A DNA stretch of 64,000 nt. Source: an uncultured Clostridia bacterium (GTDB lineage: Bacteria; Bacillota; Clostridia; Tissierellales; Peptoniphilaceae). The notes beneath the pieces are model-generated. The model worked only from the letters and a program-made list of their open reading frames with translations, was not told the origin of the DNA and did no database searches. Made by a program: the position numbers and the translations under genes. Shown here piece after piece: positions 16,425 through 27,044 of the stretch (position 1 is its first letter; each line of letters begins with the position of its first letter). The stretch spans positions 1 through 64,000 of the forward strand of contig CAMYBS010000003.1 of the NCBI GenBank assembly GCA_947254025.1, written 5' to 3'.

Positions 16425-17519
16425 ATGAAGTTTATTATCGACAAAGACCAATTTTTAAAACACATTACGATTGCTCAAAGGGCTATCTCTCAAAGAAGTC
16501 CTCTTGAAATTCTTGAAGCAATCAAAATTACTGCTGCAAATAACAGAATAAGGCTTGTTTCAACTGACACTGAGCTTACCATCATATCCGAAGTTGAGTG
16601 CCAAGTTCTTGAAGAGGGCACTTGCTGCTTCTCGAACAAGCTTTTAAGTGACATAGTAAGAAAGCTAGCTTCAGGTGAGATCAGTTTCACTTGCGAAGGT
16701 GACGATGTTGAGATCAAGGCGAAGTTCTCGAAGTTTAACTTAAAGAGCATGCCTCACGATGACTACCCAGAGATCGACACTCGTGTTGCAACTGACAAGA
16801 GCGTCAAGCTATCTATGAAGGATCTTAACAAGATTATCAAGAAGACACTATTCTCAACTAGTCAAGACCAAGCAAGACCTACTTTGTGTGGCGTTTACTT
16901 CAAATTTAGCAAGGGCTACTTAGACGCTGCAAGTCTTGATGGTTATAGAATTAGTTCCTTAAAGTTCAAGGTGGACAGTGACGAAGAAACATCTTTCATA
17001 GTTCCATACAGAACTTTATCTGAAGTGCAAAAGATGCTTGAAGATACTGATGATATTGTTGAGATATCTTATGCAAGAGACAAGGCAGTCTTCAAGATAG
17101 ACAGAGCACTACTATATACAAGGCTTATCGAAGGCGACTTCTTTAACTATGAGGAAGTCTTTGCAAGTGAGGACTACACTACTGTAGAGATATCTAGGAT
17201 GGATCTTATCAATGCCATCGAGAGAGTATCGTTAATAGGCTTTGAGGACAGAGTTAGTCTTATAGTTATGGATTTTGAGGATAACAACTTAAAGATCACT
17301 GCTTCGAACGAGATGGGCAGTGCAAGTGACGACATCATGGTAGAAAAAACTGGTGACAATATCAAGATTGGCTTCAACGGCCGCTACGTCCTTGAAGGTC
17401 TCAAGGCTATGAGCTCGGATAAGCTTACATTAAGGCTTTCTGAAAGCATTAGGCCTATGAAGATTACTGAAAATGAAGAGTATCGCTACCTTGTTTTACC
17501 TGTAAAGATGCAAGCGTAA
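16425..17519 (+). CDS. dnaN: DNA polymerase III beta subunit (sliding clamp)
   Basis: A 364-aa ring-forming clamp that tethers the polymerase to DNA, with three clamp domains. It begins MKFIIDKDQFLKHITIAQRAIS and ends near the conserved RPMKITENEEYRYLVLPVKM. The ATG at 16425 has AGAGGTGAAA just upstream; an upstream TTG at 16392 in the same frame has no such site. Next gene yaaA follows after 36 bp. Confidence 0.97.
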   Translation: MKFIIDKDQFLKHITIAQRAISQRSPLEILEAIKITAANNRIRLVSTDTELTIISEVECQVLEEGTCCFSNKLLSDIVRKLASGEISFTCEGDDVEIKAKFSKFNLKSMPHDDYPEIDTRVATDKSVKLSMKDLNKIIKKTLFSTSQDQARPTLCGVYFKFSKGYLDAASLDGYRISSLKFKVDSDEETSFIVPYRTLSEVQKMLEDTDDIVEISYARDKAVFKIDRALLYTRLIEGDFFNYEEVFASEDYTTVEISRMDLINAIERVSLIGFEDRVSLIVMDFEDNNLKITASNEMGSASDDIMVEKTGDNIKIGFNGRYVLEGLKAMSSDKLTLRLSESIRPMKITENEEYRYLVLPVKMQA

Positions 17520-17555
17520 GTGATATATATTATAATAGATGATTAGGTGAGAATT

Positions 17556-17759
17556 ATGAAGTTTAAGCTAGAAGATGAATACATTCAGCTGCAAAATGTT
17601 TTAAAGGTTTGCGCTCTTGTAGATAGCGGCGCCATGGCAAAAAACATCATTCAAGATGGTCTTGTTAAGGTCAATGGCGAGGTTGAAACTCGCAGAGGTA
17701 AGAAGATCAGAGTGGGTGACGTTGTTACATTATTTGATGAAAGTATAGAGATATGTTAA
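17556..17759 (+). CDS. yaaA: S4-domain protein YaaA/RlbA
   Basis: A 67-aa RNA-binding S4 protein, the usual resident between dnaN and recF. The core is DSGAMAKNIIQDGLVKVNGEVETRRGKKI. It is implicated in ribosome assembly in Bacillus. The ATG at 17556 has AGGTGA six bases upstream, better than the GTG at 17547. Its stop overlaps the recF ATG (17753), which implies coupling. Confidence 0.93.
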   Translation: MKFKLEDEYIQLQNVLKVCALVDSGAMAKNIIQDGLVKVNGEVETRRGKKIRVGDVVTLFDESIEIC

Positions 17760-18853
17760 AGAGTTTAAAGCTTGTAAACTTTAGAAGCTTTTCAAAGTTA
17801 TATTTGAAGTTTCATCCAAAAAAGAACATAATACTTGCAAGCAATGCCAAGGGCAAATCGAATGTGATTGAGGCTATATACATGCTTAGTTTCTTAAAGA
17901 GTTTCAGGACTGAAAGGAACCATGAGCTAATAAAGTTTGGCTGCGCATCGAGTTATGCCTCTTTTGAGTACCTCTACTCTGATATACTAAACAGATTAGA
18001 GATCAGTATAGAGCCTAAGGGTAAGCTTGTTAAGCAAAATGAAAAGATGCTTAAGAATGTGAAGGACTACACGCAAAAGTTTGAGGCGGTTCTCTTTGAA
18101 CCCTTCGACTTAAATATATTAAAAGGCGCGCCGGCTCTTAGAAGAAAGTACATCGACAGCATCATAACGAGGATATCGCCCTCGTATCGCGATGAACTTC
18201 TTAGCTACAACAAGGTTCTTATGAATAGGAACAAGGCGCTTAAGATGTATAGAGACAAAAACTCTTTAAAGGCAGTACTAAAGTCTTATGACGCGCAGCT
18301 AATTACGCTTGGCGCGGCTCTTATAGAGAAGAGAAAAACTTTTACTGAGAACTTTAACGCCATTTGTAAGGCTATACACAATGACTTAAGTGGTGGAGAA
18401 GACTTAAGTATTGAGTACAAGACTAACATTGACATAGAAGCGGACATTAAAAAGACTTATGAAGAAGCTTTCACGGCGAACATCGACAAGGACATCGATA
18501 GAAAGTCGACTGCCTTGGGTCCACATAGGGATGACTACCTTATAACGATAGCTGAGAATGAGGCGAAAAAGTTTGCCTCGCAAGGCCAGCTAAGGACTGT
18601 GATGCTCTCTATGAAGCTTAGTGAGCTCAAGATGATAAGGAGCTTTCAAAAGGATGTAACGCTCTTACTTGACGATGTTTTTTCTGAGCTTGACAAGTCG
18701 AGGAAGAAGTACTTACTTGATGCAGTCTCTGATATGCAGGTAATATTCACGCTGCAGGATATGGATGATATTAAAGATTTGATAGACGATGACTATTTAC
18801 TTATAAAGTTAGAAACGAATGAAATGATTTACGGAGGAAGAAATGGAAGATAA
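17753..18853 (+). CDS. recF: DNA replication and repair protein RecF
   Basis: A 366-aa ABC-type ATPase that loads RecA at gaps with RecO and RecR. It opens [16 protein letters not shown]. The Walker A segment reads ASNAKGKSN, deviating from the usual GxNxxGKT at the first Gly and the Thr. ABC signature [17 protein letters not shown] and Walker [13 protein letters not shown] follow. The 3' end overlaps the gyrB start by 11 bp. The Walker A substitutions may still support ATP binding but are worth noting. Confidence 0.95.
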   Translation: MLKSLKLVNFRSFSKLYLKFHPKKNIILASNAKGKSNVIEAIYMLSFLKSFRTERNHELIKFGCASSYASFEYLYSDILNRLEISIEPKGKLVKQNEKMLKNVKDYTQKFEAVLFEPFDLNILKGAPALRRKYIDSIITRISPSYRDELLSYNKVLMNRNKALKMYRDKNSLKAVLKSYDAQLITLGAALIEKRKTFTENFNAICKAIHNDLSGGEDLSIEYKTNIDIEADIKKTYEEAFTANIDKDIDRKSTALGPHRDDYLITIAENEAKKFASQGQLRTVMLSMKLSELKMIRSFQKDVTLLLDDVFSELDKSRKKYLLDAVSDMQVIFTLQDMDDIKDLIDDDYLLIKLETNEMIYGGRNGR

Positions 18854-20750
18854 GAATTATAATGCGGGTAGTATTCAGGTTCTTGAAGGACTTGAACCCG
18901 TTAGAAAAAGACCGGGCATGTATATAGGCTCGACTGGCACAAAGGGTCTGCACCACTGCGTTATGGAGGTTATGGACAACTCCATCGACGAAGTTTTGGC
19001 TGGTAGAGCTGATACTGTCAAGGTTGTGATCTACAAGGACGGCAGTATATCTATAGAGGATAACGGCTCGGGTATACCGGTTGAAGTGCACCCTAAGACT
19101 GGCAAGTCGACTTTGGAGACTGTACTTACTGTGCTTCATGCAGGTGGTAAGTTTAACAACGACGCATACAAGGTATCTGGCGGTCTTCACGGTGTTGGTG
19201 TGTCATGCGTTAACGCGCTTAGCGAGTGGCTGATAGCGACTGTTAAGAGGGGCGGCCACATATATGAACAGCACTTTGCAAGAGGTAAGGCGCAAGGCGA
19301 CATAAAGGTAGTTGGCGACACAAAGGAGTCAGGTACTACTATACAATTCATGCCGGATAGTGAAATTTTTGATACTACTGAATTTTCGAAGGAAGTCTTA
19401 GTCACTAAGTTTAGAGAGGTTGCCTTCCTTAATAAAGGAGTGCGCATCACTTTAATCGACGAGAGAGAAGAAGATCCACAGGAGGAAGTTTTCCACTATG
19501 AAGGCGGTATCAAGTCATTCGTTGAATACATCAACCGCAGCAAGAACCCTATCAGTGAAGACATCATCTACTTCGACAAGTCCATGGAGGACTGCGAGCT
19601 TGAGATAGCTATGCAATACACTGACGGTTACTCTGAAAATGTACTAACATTTGCGAACAATATACACACTACAGAAGGCGGCTACCATTTGACAGGTTTT
19701 AGAAATGCTTTAACAAGAGTGCTTAATGATTATGGTAGAAAGGCCAACATTATAAAGGAAAAGGAAGAAAACTTATCAGGCGATGACGCGAGAGAGGGTC
19801 TAACAGCCATAGTCTCAGTTAAGCTTAAGGAGCCACAATTTGAGGGACAAACTAAGTCTAAGCTTGGTAATAGCGAGGTGCAAGGTATAGTAAACTCGGT
19901 AGCATATACTGAGCTTACTGATTACTTCGAGCTTCATCCGCAAGAAGGAAAGAAGATCATAGAGAAGGCAATCTCTGCGCAAAGAGCGCGTGAGGCGGCT
20001 AGAAAGGCGCGTGACTTATCAAGAGGCAAAAGAAGTGTCTTGGATAACACAACACTACCTGGTAAGCTTGCTGACTGTCAATCAAACGACAACACTGAGA
20101 CAGAGATCTTCATAGTCGAAGGGGACTCAGCCGGCGGATCTGCAAAGCAAGGCCGTGACAGAAAGTTCCAAGCGATACTTCCACTTAGAGGTAAGATACT
20201 TAATGTTGAGAAGGCAAGGCTTGATAGGATACTTGCTTATGAAGAGATCAAGGCGATGATCACAGCTTTTGGTACAGGTATAGACACTGAGTTTAACATA
20301 GAAAAGCTTAGATACGGCAAGATCATCATCATGACCGATGCCGACGTCGACGGTGCTCACATCAGAACGCTTTTATTAACATTCTTCTTTAGACACATGA
20401 GAGAGCTTGTTGACGATGGCCACATCTACATCGCTCAGCCACCACTATACATGGTTAGCAAGAACAGAAAAGAGTACTATGTATACGACGATGACGAGCT
20501 AGAAAGTCTACTTAAAGAGATAGGCAGAGATAACTACACAATACAGCGTTACAAAGGTCTTGGTGAGATGAACCCTGAACAGCTTTGGGAGACAACTATG
20601 GACCCAGAACACAGAATACTGTTAAGAGTCAATGTTGACGACGCTGTTAATGCTGACGAGATATTCTCCATGCTAATGGGTGACAAGGTCGAACCGAGAA
20701 GAGAATTTATTGAAAAGAACGCAAAATACGCGTCGAACTTAGATATATAA
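18843..20750 (+). CDS. gyrB: DNA gyrase subunit B
   Basis: A 635-aa ATPase subunit of gyrase. The GHKL ATPase has [25 protein letters not shown] and [14 protein letters not shown]. The TOPRIM domain has [17 protein letters not shown], and [16 protein letters not shown] provides the metal-binding DxD. The C-terminal [19 protein letters not shown] is diagnostic of GyrB/ParE. The length is that of the short Gram-positive type. Adjacent to gyrA with a 12-bp gap. Confidence 0.98.
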   Translation: MEDKNYNAGSIQVLEGLEPVRKRPGMYIGSTGTKGLHHCVMEVMDNSIDEVLAGRADTVKVVIYKDGSISIEDNGSGIPVEVHPKTGKSTLETVLTVLHAGGKFNNDAYKVSGGLHGVGVSCVNALSEWLIATVKRGGHIYEQHFARGKAQGDIKVVGDTKESGTTIQFMPDSEIFDTTEFSKEVLVTKFREVAFLNKGVRITLIDEREEDPQEEVFHYEGGIKSFVEYINRSKNPISEDIIYFDKSMEDCELEIAMQYTDGYSENVLTFANNIHTTEGGYHLTGFRNALTRVLNDYGRKANIIKEKEENLSGDDAREGLTAIVSVKLKEPQFEGQTKSKLGNSEVQGIVNSVAYTELTDYFELHPQEGKKIIEKAISAQRAREAARKARDLSRGKRSVLDNTTLPGKLADCQSNDNTETEIFIVEGDSAGGSAKQGRDRKFQAILPLRGKILNVEKARLDRILAYEEIKAMITAFGTGIDTEFNIEKLRYGKIIIMTDADVDGAHIRTLLLTFFFRHMRELVDDGHIYIAQPPLYMVSKNRKEYYVYDDDELESLLKEIGRDNYTIQRYKGLGEMNPEQLWETTMDPEHRILLRVNVDDAVNADEIFSMLMGDKVEPRREFIEKNAKYASNLDI

Positions 20751-20762
20751 TGAGGTAATAAG

Positions 20763-23201
20763 ATGACAGATGAAGTAATTTTAAAAGATAAACAATTTAA
20801 GGACGTCAATGTCGAGCACGAGATGAAGAATAGCTACTTGAGCTACGCGATGAGCGTTATAGTTTCAAGAGCGCTTCCTGATGTAAGAGACGGTTTAAAA
20901 CCTGTTCACAGAAGGATACTTTACTCGATGAACGAGCTTGGCATCACACCGCAAGGTCAGTACAGAAAGTCTGCTAGAGTAGTCGGTGACGTACTTGGTA
21001 AGTACCACCCACACGGCGATACAGCTGTATACGACGCTATGGTTAGACTTGCGCAAGACTTCAACACAAGATACTTACTAGTTGATGGTCATGGTAACTT
21101 TGGCTCAGTAGATGGTGACGGTGCTGCTGCGATGCGTTACACTGAAGTAAAGATGACAAAGATCGCCATGGAGATGCTGCGTGACATAAACAAAGACACT
21201 GTTGACTACATGCTAAACTTCGACGAGACAACTAAAGAGCCGGTAGTACTTCCATCACGCTTTCCTAACCTTCTTGTTAATGGTTCATCGGGTATCGCAG
21301 TAGGTATGGCGACAAACATGGCGCCACACAATCTAAAGGAAGTAATCGACGCTTGCGTTGCCTACATTGACAACAAAGACATAGATGTCGATGGTCTTAT
21401 GAAGTACATCAAGGGACCGGACTTCCCTACAGGAGCTCTGATTATGGGTAAAGACGGCATCAAGGAAGCATACAGAACTGGTAGAGGCCGTATAGTTCAA
21501 AGAGCGCTTTGCGAAATCGAAGAGAAAAAAGGTAGAGAGAAGATCATAATCAAGGAGCTTCCATACCAAGTAAACAAAGCAAAACTTATACAAAAGATAG
21601 CCGAGCTTGTAAGAGATAAAAAGATCGAAGGCATCTCAGACATCAGAGACGAGTCCGATAGAGATGGTTTACGTGTAGTTATAGACATAAAGCGTGATCA
21701 AAGCGCCAACATTGTCCTAAACAATTTATATAAGAACACACAAATGCAAAATACCTTCGGCATCATCAACCTTGCACTTGTTAATGGCGAGCCAAAGGTT
21801 CTTACACTTAAGGAGCTTATCGAGTACTACATCATGCACCAATACGAGATTATCACTCGTAGAACACGCTTCGACCTTGCTAAGGCTGAGGCGAGAGCGC
21901 ATATAGTTGAAGGACTGCGCACTGCACTTGACCATATCGATGAGATCATAAAGATAATCAGAGGCTCAAAGGATGACAAGACTGCTGTTAATGAAATGAT
22001 GACTAAGTTCAAGCTAAGTGAAATCCAAGCAAATGCCATCATGGAGATGAGACTTAAGAGACTAACAGGTCTTGAAAGAGACAAGCTTGAAGAAGAATAC
22101 CTTGAACTAATTAAATTAATTAATCAATACAAGGAGATACTTGGCTCAGAAAGACTTATCTACGGCATCATCAAAGACGAGCTTATAGATATAAAAGAAA
22201 AGTATCAAGACCTAAGAAGAACTAGAATCATGCCAGACCCAGGCGAGATCGATACCATAGACATGATAGAGGACGAAGATGTTGTTATCACTCTAACACA
22301 CTTTGGCTACATCAAGCGTATGCCAGAGGGCGCATACAAGATGCAAAAGAGAGGCGGCAAGGGAGTCCAAGGCATGCAAAGACGTGACGAAGACTTTGTT
22401 GAAGACATATATGTAGTCTCGACACATGACGACCTATTATTCTTCACAGACAAAGGCAGAATTTACTCAATCAAAGCCTACGAGATACCAGAGAGCTCGC
22501 GTCAAGCAAGAGGACTTGCTATAGTAAACCTTGTTCAGCTTGAAAAAGACGAGAAGATCTCAGCCATCATCCCACTAAAGAAGGATGAAGAAGGCGGCTT
22601 CTTATCTATGCTTACACAAGAAGGTATATACAAGAGAGTGAGCCTTGATGAGTTCAAAAACATCAGAAAGAGAGGCCTTAAGGCAATCAACCTTAGAGAT
22701 GAAGACAAGGTAGTTGGCGTTAGAAGAACATCAGGCGAGGAAAACATCGTTTGCGTAACAAAGCAAGGTAAGTTTTTGATGTTTGATGAGAAGACAACAA
22801 GACCATCATCAAGGATAGCGATGGGTGTTAAGGCTATGAAGCTTAACAAAGACGACATCATCGTCTCAATCGAAGTGGCAAGAAAGGGCACAAGCCTACT
22901 TATGATCACTGAGAATGGTTACGGCAAGAAGACAAGCTTTGACGAATTTAAGGTGCAAGCAAGAAACGGCAAGGGCATGATCTGCTACAAGGTAACTAGC
23001 AAGACTGGACCGATAGTTGTCGCAAAATCTGTTGAAGAAGAAGACGAGATCATGATCATCTCACTAAAGGGCGTTATAATCAGGATCGACTCTGACAGCA
23101 TAAACGAGTTAGGAAGAAATACACAAGGAGTTATACTTATGAAGCAAGCGGACGACAAGGTTGCGAGTGCATCAAAGTTTGTCTCCTCAGTTGAAGAATA
23201 G
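20763..23201 (+). CDS. gyrA: DNA gyrase subunit A
   Basis: An 812-aa breakage-reunion subunit. The QRDR region contains [19 protein letters not shown], and RYTEVKMT contains the catalytic Tyr. The C-terminal beta-pinwheel contains [12 protein letters not shown], a GyrA-box, which separates GyrA from ParC. The acidic tail SKFVSSVEE is short. The following STAS gene starts 10 bp downstream and probably shares the transcript. Confidence 0.98.
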   Translation: MTDEVILKDKQFKDVNVEHEMKNSYLSYAMSVIVSRALPDVRDGLKPVHRRILYSMNELGITPQGQYRKSARVVGDVLGKYHPHGDTAVYDAMVRLAQDFNTRYLLVDGHGNFGSVDGDGAAAMRYTEVKMTKIAMEMLRDINKDTVDYMLNFDETTKEPVVLPSRFPNLLVNGSSGIAVGMATNMAPHNLKEVIDACVAYIDNKDIDVDGLMKYIKGPDFPTGALIMGKDGIKEAYRTGRGRIVQRALCEIEEKKGREKIIIKELPYQVNKAKLIQKIAELVRDKKIEGISDIRDESDRDGLRVVIDIKRDQSANIVLNNLYKNTQMQNTFGIINLALVNGEPKVLTLKELIEYYIMHQYEIITRRTRFDLAKAEARAHIVEGLRTALDHIDEIIKIIRGSKDDKTAVNEMMTKFKLSEIQANAIMEMRLKRLTGLERDKLEEEYLELIKLINQYKEILGSERLIYGIIKDELIDIKEKYQDLRRTRIMPDPGEIDTIDMIEDEDVVITLTHFGYIKRMPEGAYKMQKRGGKGVQGMQRRDEDFVEDIYVVSTHDDLLFFTDKGRIYSIKAYEIPESSRQARGLAIVNLVQLEKDEKISAIIPLKKDEEGGFLSMLTQEGIYKRVSLDEFKNIRKRGLKAINLRDEDKVVGVRRTSGEENIVCVTKQGKFLMFDEKTTRPSSRIAMGVKAMKLNKDDIIVSIEVARKGTSLLMITENGYGKKTSFDEFKVQARNGKGMICYKVTSKTGPIVVAKSVEEEDEIMIISLKGVIIRIDSDSINELGRNTQGVILMKQADDKVASASKFVSSVEE

Positions 23202-23210
23202 GAGGGCCAC

Positions 23211-23522
23211 ATGTTTGATTTAAACTTAATCGATGAAGGGGATCACTACCTTATTGAGTTAATAGGTGACCTCGACATATATAATAACAAAAAATTCAAA
23301 GAAAAACTTGCTGATATATATGAAGAGCTTGATAAAGACTTAGTTGTTGACTGTGCAAAGCTTGAGTACATCGACTCAACAGGTCTAGGAAGCTTTATAA
23401 GTCTTCTTAAGCTAACAAGAGATGAGGACAAAACTATCACAGTAAAAAATCTTAAGAAGAACATCAAGAAGGTCTTCAAGATCACAGACCTTGACAAACT
23501 ATTTAATCTAGGTGACGAATAA
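23211..23522 (+). CDS. STAS-domain anti-anti-sigma factor (RsbV/SpoIIAA-like)
   Basis: A 103-aa protein with the STAS fold. LIELIGDLDIYN is the first strand region and LEYIDSTGLGSFISLLKL carries the phosphorylatable Ser56 in the DSTGLGS motif. In partner switching the unphosphorylated form binds the anti-sigma kinase and frees the sigma factor. It is followed by a kinase-like gene (overlap of 1 bp) and a SigB/F/G-type sigma factor, so the three form a module. It is read through from gyrA. Confidence 0.9.
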   Translation: MFDLNLIDEGDHYLIELIGDLDIYNNKKFKEKLADIYEELDKDLVVDCAKLEYIDSTGLGSFISLLKLTRDEDKTITVKNLKKNIKKVFKITDLDKLFNLGDE

Positions 23523-23857
23523 TGTTATTTACACTTGAGATAGAAAACAAAGAAAACTACCTATCTATGTTTAGGATGCTAGTAATGAAGGTTATGGCAG
23601 AGGAGAACTACAAGTTTGACGACATAGAAGACACTAAGGCAGCCGTTGGTGAGATGGCTCTGATCGCGCACGCCATTAACAAGGACAGACTTAAGATGGA
23701 TATCAAGCTTAAGGAGAAGTCGATGATCATCACCATCTACCTAGACCGCTTCCCAGATGATGAAGCCTTCGAGATGAATTTTGACATCATAAACGCTCTT
23801 TCAGAAGCTATGCTTAAACAGGACGATAGGATTGAAATCATAAGGACAAGACCATGA
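23522..23857 (+). CDS. Probable anti-sigma factor, degenerate RsbW/SpoIIAB-like
   Basis: A 111-aa protein in the anti-sigma slot of the module. TKAAVGEMALIAHAI resembles the N-box helix of GHKL serine kinases (EACTNAVEHA type) but Ile48 replaces the Mg-coordinating Asn. No DxGxG or second Gly-rich box is seen, and the protein is shorter than usual RsbW (about 140-150 aa). It may bind sigma without kinase activity, or be a fast-diverged kinase. The call rests mostly on position and weak similarity. Overlaps the sigma gene by 4 bp. Confidence 0.6.
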   Translation: MLFTLEIENKENYLSMFRMLVMKVMAEENYKFDDIEDTKAAVGEMALIAHAINKDRLKMDIKLKEKSMIITIYLDRFPDDEAFEMNFDIINALSEAMLKQDDRIEIIRTRP

Positions 23858-24612
23858 CAAGGGCAAAGAAGAAGGACAATATACAGGAGCTCTTCGAAGA
23901 GTACGCCAAGACTAAGGATCAAAAGCTTAGAGACGAACTTATCGAGAAGAACTTGTATATAGCCGAGATACTTGCAAAGAAATTTGTCGGCAAAGGTATC
24001 GACTACGACGACATCTTTCAGATAGCTTCCTTGGGACTTATACTTGCGGTGGAAAGGTACGAACCGAGCCGCGGCTTTAAGTTCTCTAGCTTTGCTACGC
24101 CTACAATACTTGGCGAGATCAAACGCTACTTCAGAGACAAGGGCTGGACTATCAAGGTGCCGCGCAGAGTGCAAGAGAACACTAAGAAGGTCAAGGATGC
24201 CTATCACCACCTGTCCATGGTTAATGGTGAGGTGCCTACTGTTAAAGAGATTGCGGACTACTTAGGCATCGACTCAGACGAAGTTTTGCTTGCTATGGAT
24301 GCAGGCAAGGTATATACACCTCAGTCCATAGACTACGAGATCGGTACTGATGACAAGAAGACGGCACTATCCGACATCATAGGCGACGACGACCAAAACT
24401 TCAAAGACTTTGAGAACCGTGAGCAGCTTGAGGCACTGATGAAAAACCTATCCAAAACTGAAAAAGAGATAGTAAGAAAGAGATTTTTCGAGCAAAAGAC
24501 ACAGCTTGAGATCGCAGGCGAGCTTGGCCTTTCACAGATGAGCGTCTCGCGTATAGAGAAGAAGGCACTTAAAGAGATTAAAAAACACGCGAAGAGGGAG
24601 GACTTCTATTGA
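23854..24612 (+). CDS. RNA polymerase sigma factor, SigB/SigF/SigG family
   Basis: A 252-aa group 3 sigma factor. Region 2 contains DDIFQIASLGLILAVERYEP followed by FKFSSFATPTILGEIKRYFRDKGW, diagnostic for the SigB/F/G family. Region 3 has KEIADYLGIDSDEV and region 4 has TQLEIAGELGLSQMSVSRIEKKAL. It is coupled to the STAS and HATPase-like genes, which suggests control by partner switching. No sporulation genes are visible, so it is more likely a stress or surface regulator. Its stop overlaps the TTG start of lplA. Confidence 0.92.
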   Translation: MTRAKKKDNIQELFEEYAKTKDQKLRDELIEKNLYIAEILAKKFVGKGIDYDDIFQIASLGLILAVERYEPSRGFKFSSFATPTILGEIKRYFRDKGWTIKVPRRVQENTKKVKDAYHHLSMVNGEVPTVKEIADYLGIDSDEVLLAMDAGKVYTPQSIDYEIGTDDKKTALSDIIGDDDQNFKDFENREQLEALMKNLSKTEKEIVRKRFFEQKTQLEIAGELGLSQMSVSRIEKKALKEIKKHAKREDFY

Positions 24613-25592
24613 TATTCATAGACAATAAATCGACAGACGGCGCGTACAACCACGCTCTTGAAGAGTATTTAATAAAAAATGTGAAAAAAGAGCTATTCAT
24701 GATATGGCAAAACGACAACACAGTACTTTTAGGCAGAAACCAAAATCCATACAAGGAAGTTAATTGGGATTATATGAATGAGATTGGTGCAAAGCTTGTA
24801 AGAAGACCCTCAGGTGGCGGCTGCATCTATACAGACAAAAACATCGTGCAGTACACAATCATCACGAAGAAAGAAGAGGACTCCTTAAGAAAGTTTACAG
24901 AGCCAGTCGTTCGCTACCTAAATGAAAAAGGCGTTAAGGCAGAGTTTACAGGTCGTAACGACATCATAGTTGATGGCAGGAAAATCTCCGGAAACGCACA
25001 GTACAAGGACAGAGAGCTCATGATACACCACGGAAGCATCATATATCAAGACAGCTCCACGGACATAGGAAGATTACTAACACCTGCGAAGCTAAAGCTT
25101 GCGAAGAAGTCCTTAACAAGCGTTAAAAGCCGTATCACAAGCCTTAAGTCCATGATGAATATGGACATAGCTATGTTTATAGAAGAGCTTAAAGCCTACA
25201 TCAGAAAATATTATCATATAGACGAAGAATATGTACTAAGTGAAGAAGAACTTAAGAAAGTCGAAGAGATAAGAAAAAATAAATACGCAAATGACGAGTG
25301 GACATACGCTCGCTACGGCAAGTTTGATAAGGTGCACTCATTTATGAACGAATCTTGTGTGATGGATATATATTTGAAAGAAAAGGATAATGTGATCGAA
25401 GACATTAGACTAGATGGCGACTACTTTGGCGAGAAGGCGAAAGAGGAGCTAGAGATGCTCTTCATAGGCAAGAGCCTTGACAAGGATGCGCTTATGGATG
25501 CCATGAAGTCCATAAATATGAGTGAGTACATCGAAGGACTTACGAAGGAAGAATTAGCCGAGAACATACTAAAAACGAAATCAGGTGATTAA
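24609..25592 (+). CDS. lplA: Lipoate--protein ligase LplA
   Basis: A 327-aa enzyme that attaches lipoate to acceptor lysines of E2 or GcvH proteins via lipoyl-AMP. NTVLLGRNQNPYKEVN, LVRRPSGGGCIYTDKNIVQY and GRNDIIVDGRKISGNAQY (with the catalytic Lys) are the motifs; a C-terminal accessory domain is present. Translation begins at TTG 24609, supported by GGAGG seven bases upstream and by overlap with the sigma factor stop. It pairs with lipA, so the cell can both scavenge and make lipoate. Confidence 0.95.
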   Translation: MIFIDNKSTDGAYNHALEEYLIKNVKKELFMIWQNDNTVLLGRNQNPYKEVNWDYMNEIGAKLVRRPSGGGCIYTDKNIVQYTIITKKEEDSLRKFTEPVVRYLNEKGVKAEFTGRNDIIVDGRKISGNAQYKDRELMIHHGSIIYQDSSTDIGRLLTPAKLKLAKKSLTSVKSRITSLKSMMNMDIAMFIEELKAYIRKYYHIDEEYVLSEEELKKVEEIRKNKYANDEWTYARYGKFDKVHSFMNESCVMDIYLKEKDNVIEDIRLDGDYFGEKAKEELEMLFIGKSLDKDALMDAMKSINMSEYIEGLTKEELAENILKTKSGD

Positions 25593-26450
25593 ATGCAAGA
25601 GAGAAATTATATAAGAAAGCCGGATTGGCTAAGGATAAAAGTTACAGGCAATAAGAACAACGACGAGATCGAGCACATGCTAAAGGATTTAAAGCTCAAC
25701 ACCGTTTGTAAAGAGGCGAACTGCCCAAACAAGATGGAGTGCTACAAGTCGAGAACAGCAACATTTATGATACTTGGCGAGAACTGCACACGTAACTGTA
25801 GGTATTGCAACGTTACAACGAAGAGGCCAGAAGAGGTCGACCCGCATGAGCCAGAAAATTTGGCGAAGGCAGTGAAGATCCTTGGACTAAGGCATGCAGT
25901 TATTACCTCAGTAACGAGAGACGACCTAGAAGACGAGGGCGCAACTCAGTTTAGAGACGTAATCAGATGGGTAAGATCGCTAAACCCCGATACAACAGTC
26001 GAAGTACTGATCCCCGAAATGCACGCGAAGAAAGACTTACTAGACATCGTTATGGACGAGAAGCCAGACATACTAAACCACAACATAGAGACCATAGAGA
26101 GACTTTTCCCAGTAGTGCGTAAAGAAGGAAACTTCAAAGACTCCATCGAAGTCATTAAGTACGCTAAAGAGAAGGGACTAAAGACAAAGAGTGGCTTCAT
26201 GGTAGGCTTAGGCGAGAGCAAAGAAGAAGTTTTAGATTTAATCAAAGAACTTTACGAAGCAGGCTGTGATTATATAACCATAGGACAATATTTAAGACCA
26301 AGTTTGAAGCACTACGAAGTCAAGAGATACGTCCACCCAGATGAGTTTAAAGAGTACGAAGAATATGCACTGTCAATTGGTATAAAGAAAATTTCCGCTG
26401 GGCCATTTGTTAGAAGCTCGTACCACGCGAGAGAAATGATGGAAGAGTAG
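25593..26450 (+). CDS. lipA: Lipoyl synthase LipA
   Basis: A 285-aa radical-SAM enzyme that inserts two sulfurs into octanoyl groups. The auxiliary cluster motif is CKEANCPNKMEC, the radical-SAM motif is CTRNCRYC, and the C-terminal RSSYHA supplies the Ser ligand of the auxiliary cluster. It starts directly after the lplA stop. No octanoyltransferase is visible, so LplA may supply octanoyl-protein as well. Confidence 0.97.
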   Translation: MQERNYIRKPDWLRIKVTGNKNNDEIEHMLKDLKLNTVCKEANCPNKMECYKSRTATFMILGENCTRNCRYCNVTTKRPEEVDPHEPENLAKAVKILGLRHAVITSVTRDDLEDEGATQFRDVIRWVRSLNPDTTVEVLIPEMHAKKDLLDIVMDEKPDILNHNIETIERLFPVVRKEGNFKDSIEVIKYAKEKGLKTKSGFMVGLGESKEEVLDLIKELYEAGCDYITIGQYLRPSLKHYEVKRYVHPDEFKEYEEYALSIGIKKISAGPFVRSSYHAREMMEE

Positions 26451-26482
26451 AAATTATAAATAAAAACAAATAAAGCAAAGAT

Positions 26483-26520
26483 AAAGACTATATGAGTTAA
26501 AATTCATATAGTCTTTTTTT
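26483..26520 (+). terminator. Terminator after lipA
   Basis: A 13-bp perfect stem (26483-26495 with 26504-26516) followed by seven T. Ends the gyr-sigma-lipoate transcription unit. Confidence 0.9.
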
Positions 26521-26590
26521 ATATTGGAGCTTGCACATCAAAAAGTGTTTTACTTTGCTTCTTGTCTAGATAAATTATATTAGAACTCAA

Positions 26591-26767
26591 AAAGTGCATT
26601 CTCTCGCTTGCTGCGTCTACATAAATTGTTAATTTCTAAGCTTGTTCACTTGTGGTCTCATATCCGTTCGCTACGCTCAGCTAGATGAGCCCACGGTCAG
26701 TTCGCTTCGCTAAGAAATTAATGCAATTTATTCCGAAGGCTACGCTCGTGAAAAGCACTTTTCTCAC
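26591..26767 (+). repeat. Intergenic hairpin element type 1, right copy
   Basis: Near-identical reverse complement of 4959-5138, with the constant ccgttcgctacgctcagcta loop, the tgtggtctcat/atgagcccac stem, and ttaatttct/agaaattaa outer arms. The gap 26451-27044 also has a degenerate 19-bp repeat (about 26770-26870, minus orientation) and a promoter, but no gene. Confidence 0.85.
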
Positions 26768-26952
26768 TACATACCTCATGAACAACTACACACCCAACGA
26801 CCTAGCACATAGCAAACGAGCTACTATATACCCAATGGCCTACTACCTAGCAAAGTAGTAAGTATATGTCTAATAACTATGCTCTTTCAGTTCTACTTAG
26901 ACAAGAAAATTTGTAAAATTTTGCTAAAAATGCAATTTTTTTGTTAAATTTT

Positions 26953-26981
26953 TTGTAAAACGCGCAATTTTGTGGTATAAT
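26953..26981 (+). promoter_or_regulatory. Promoter of the 2693-aa surface protein gene
   Basis: ttgtaa (26953-26958) and tataat (26976-26981) are spaced by 17 bp, with an extended TGG. The same ttttgtggtataat block occurs before the next surface gene cluster (35294-35307). Confidence 0.8.
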
Positions 26982-27044
26982 GACAGTGATTATCTATGCA
27001 TATAATCGAATAATATATATATCATACATAGAGGGGGATTAAGT

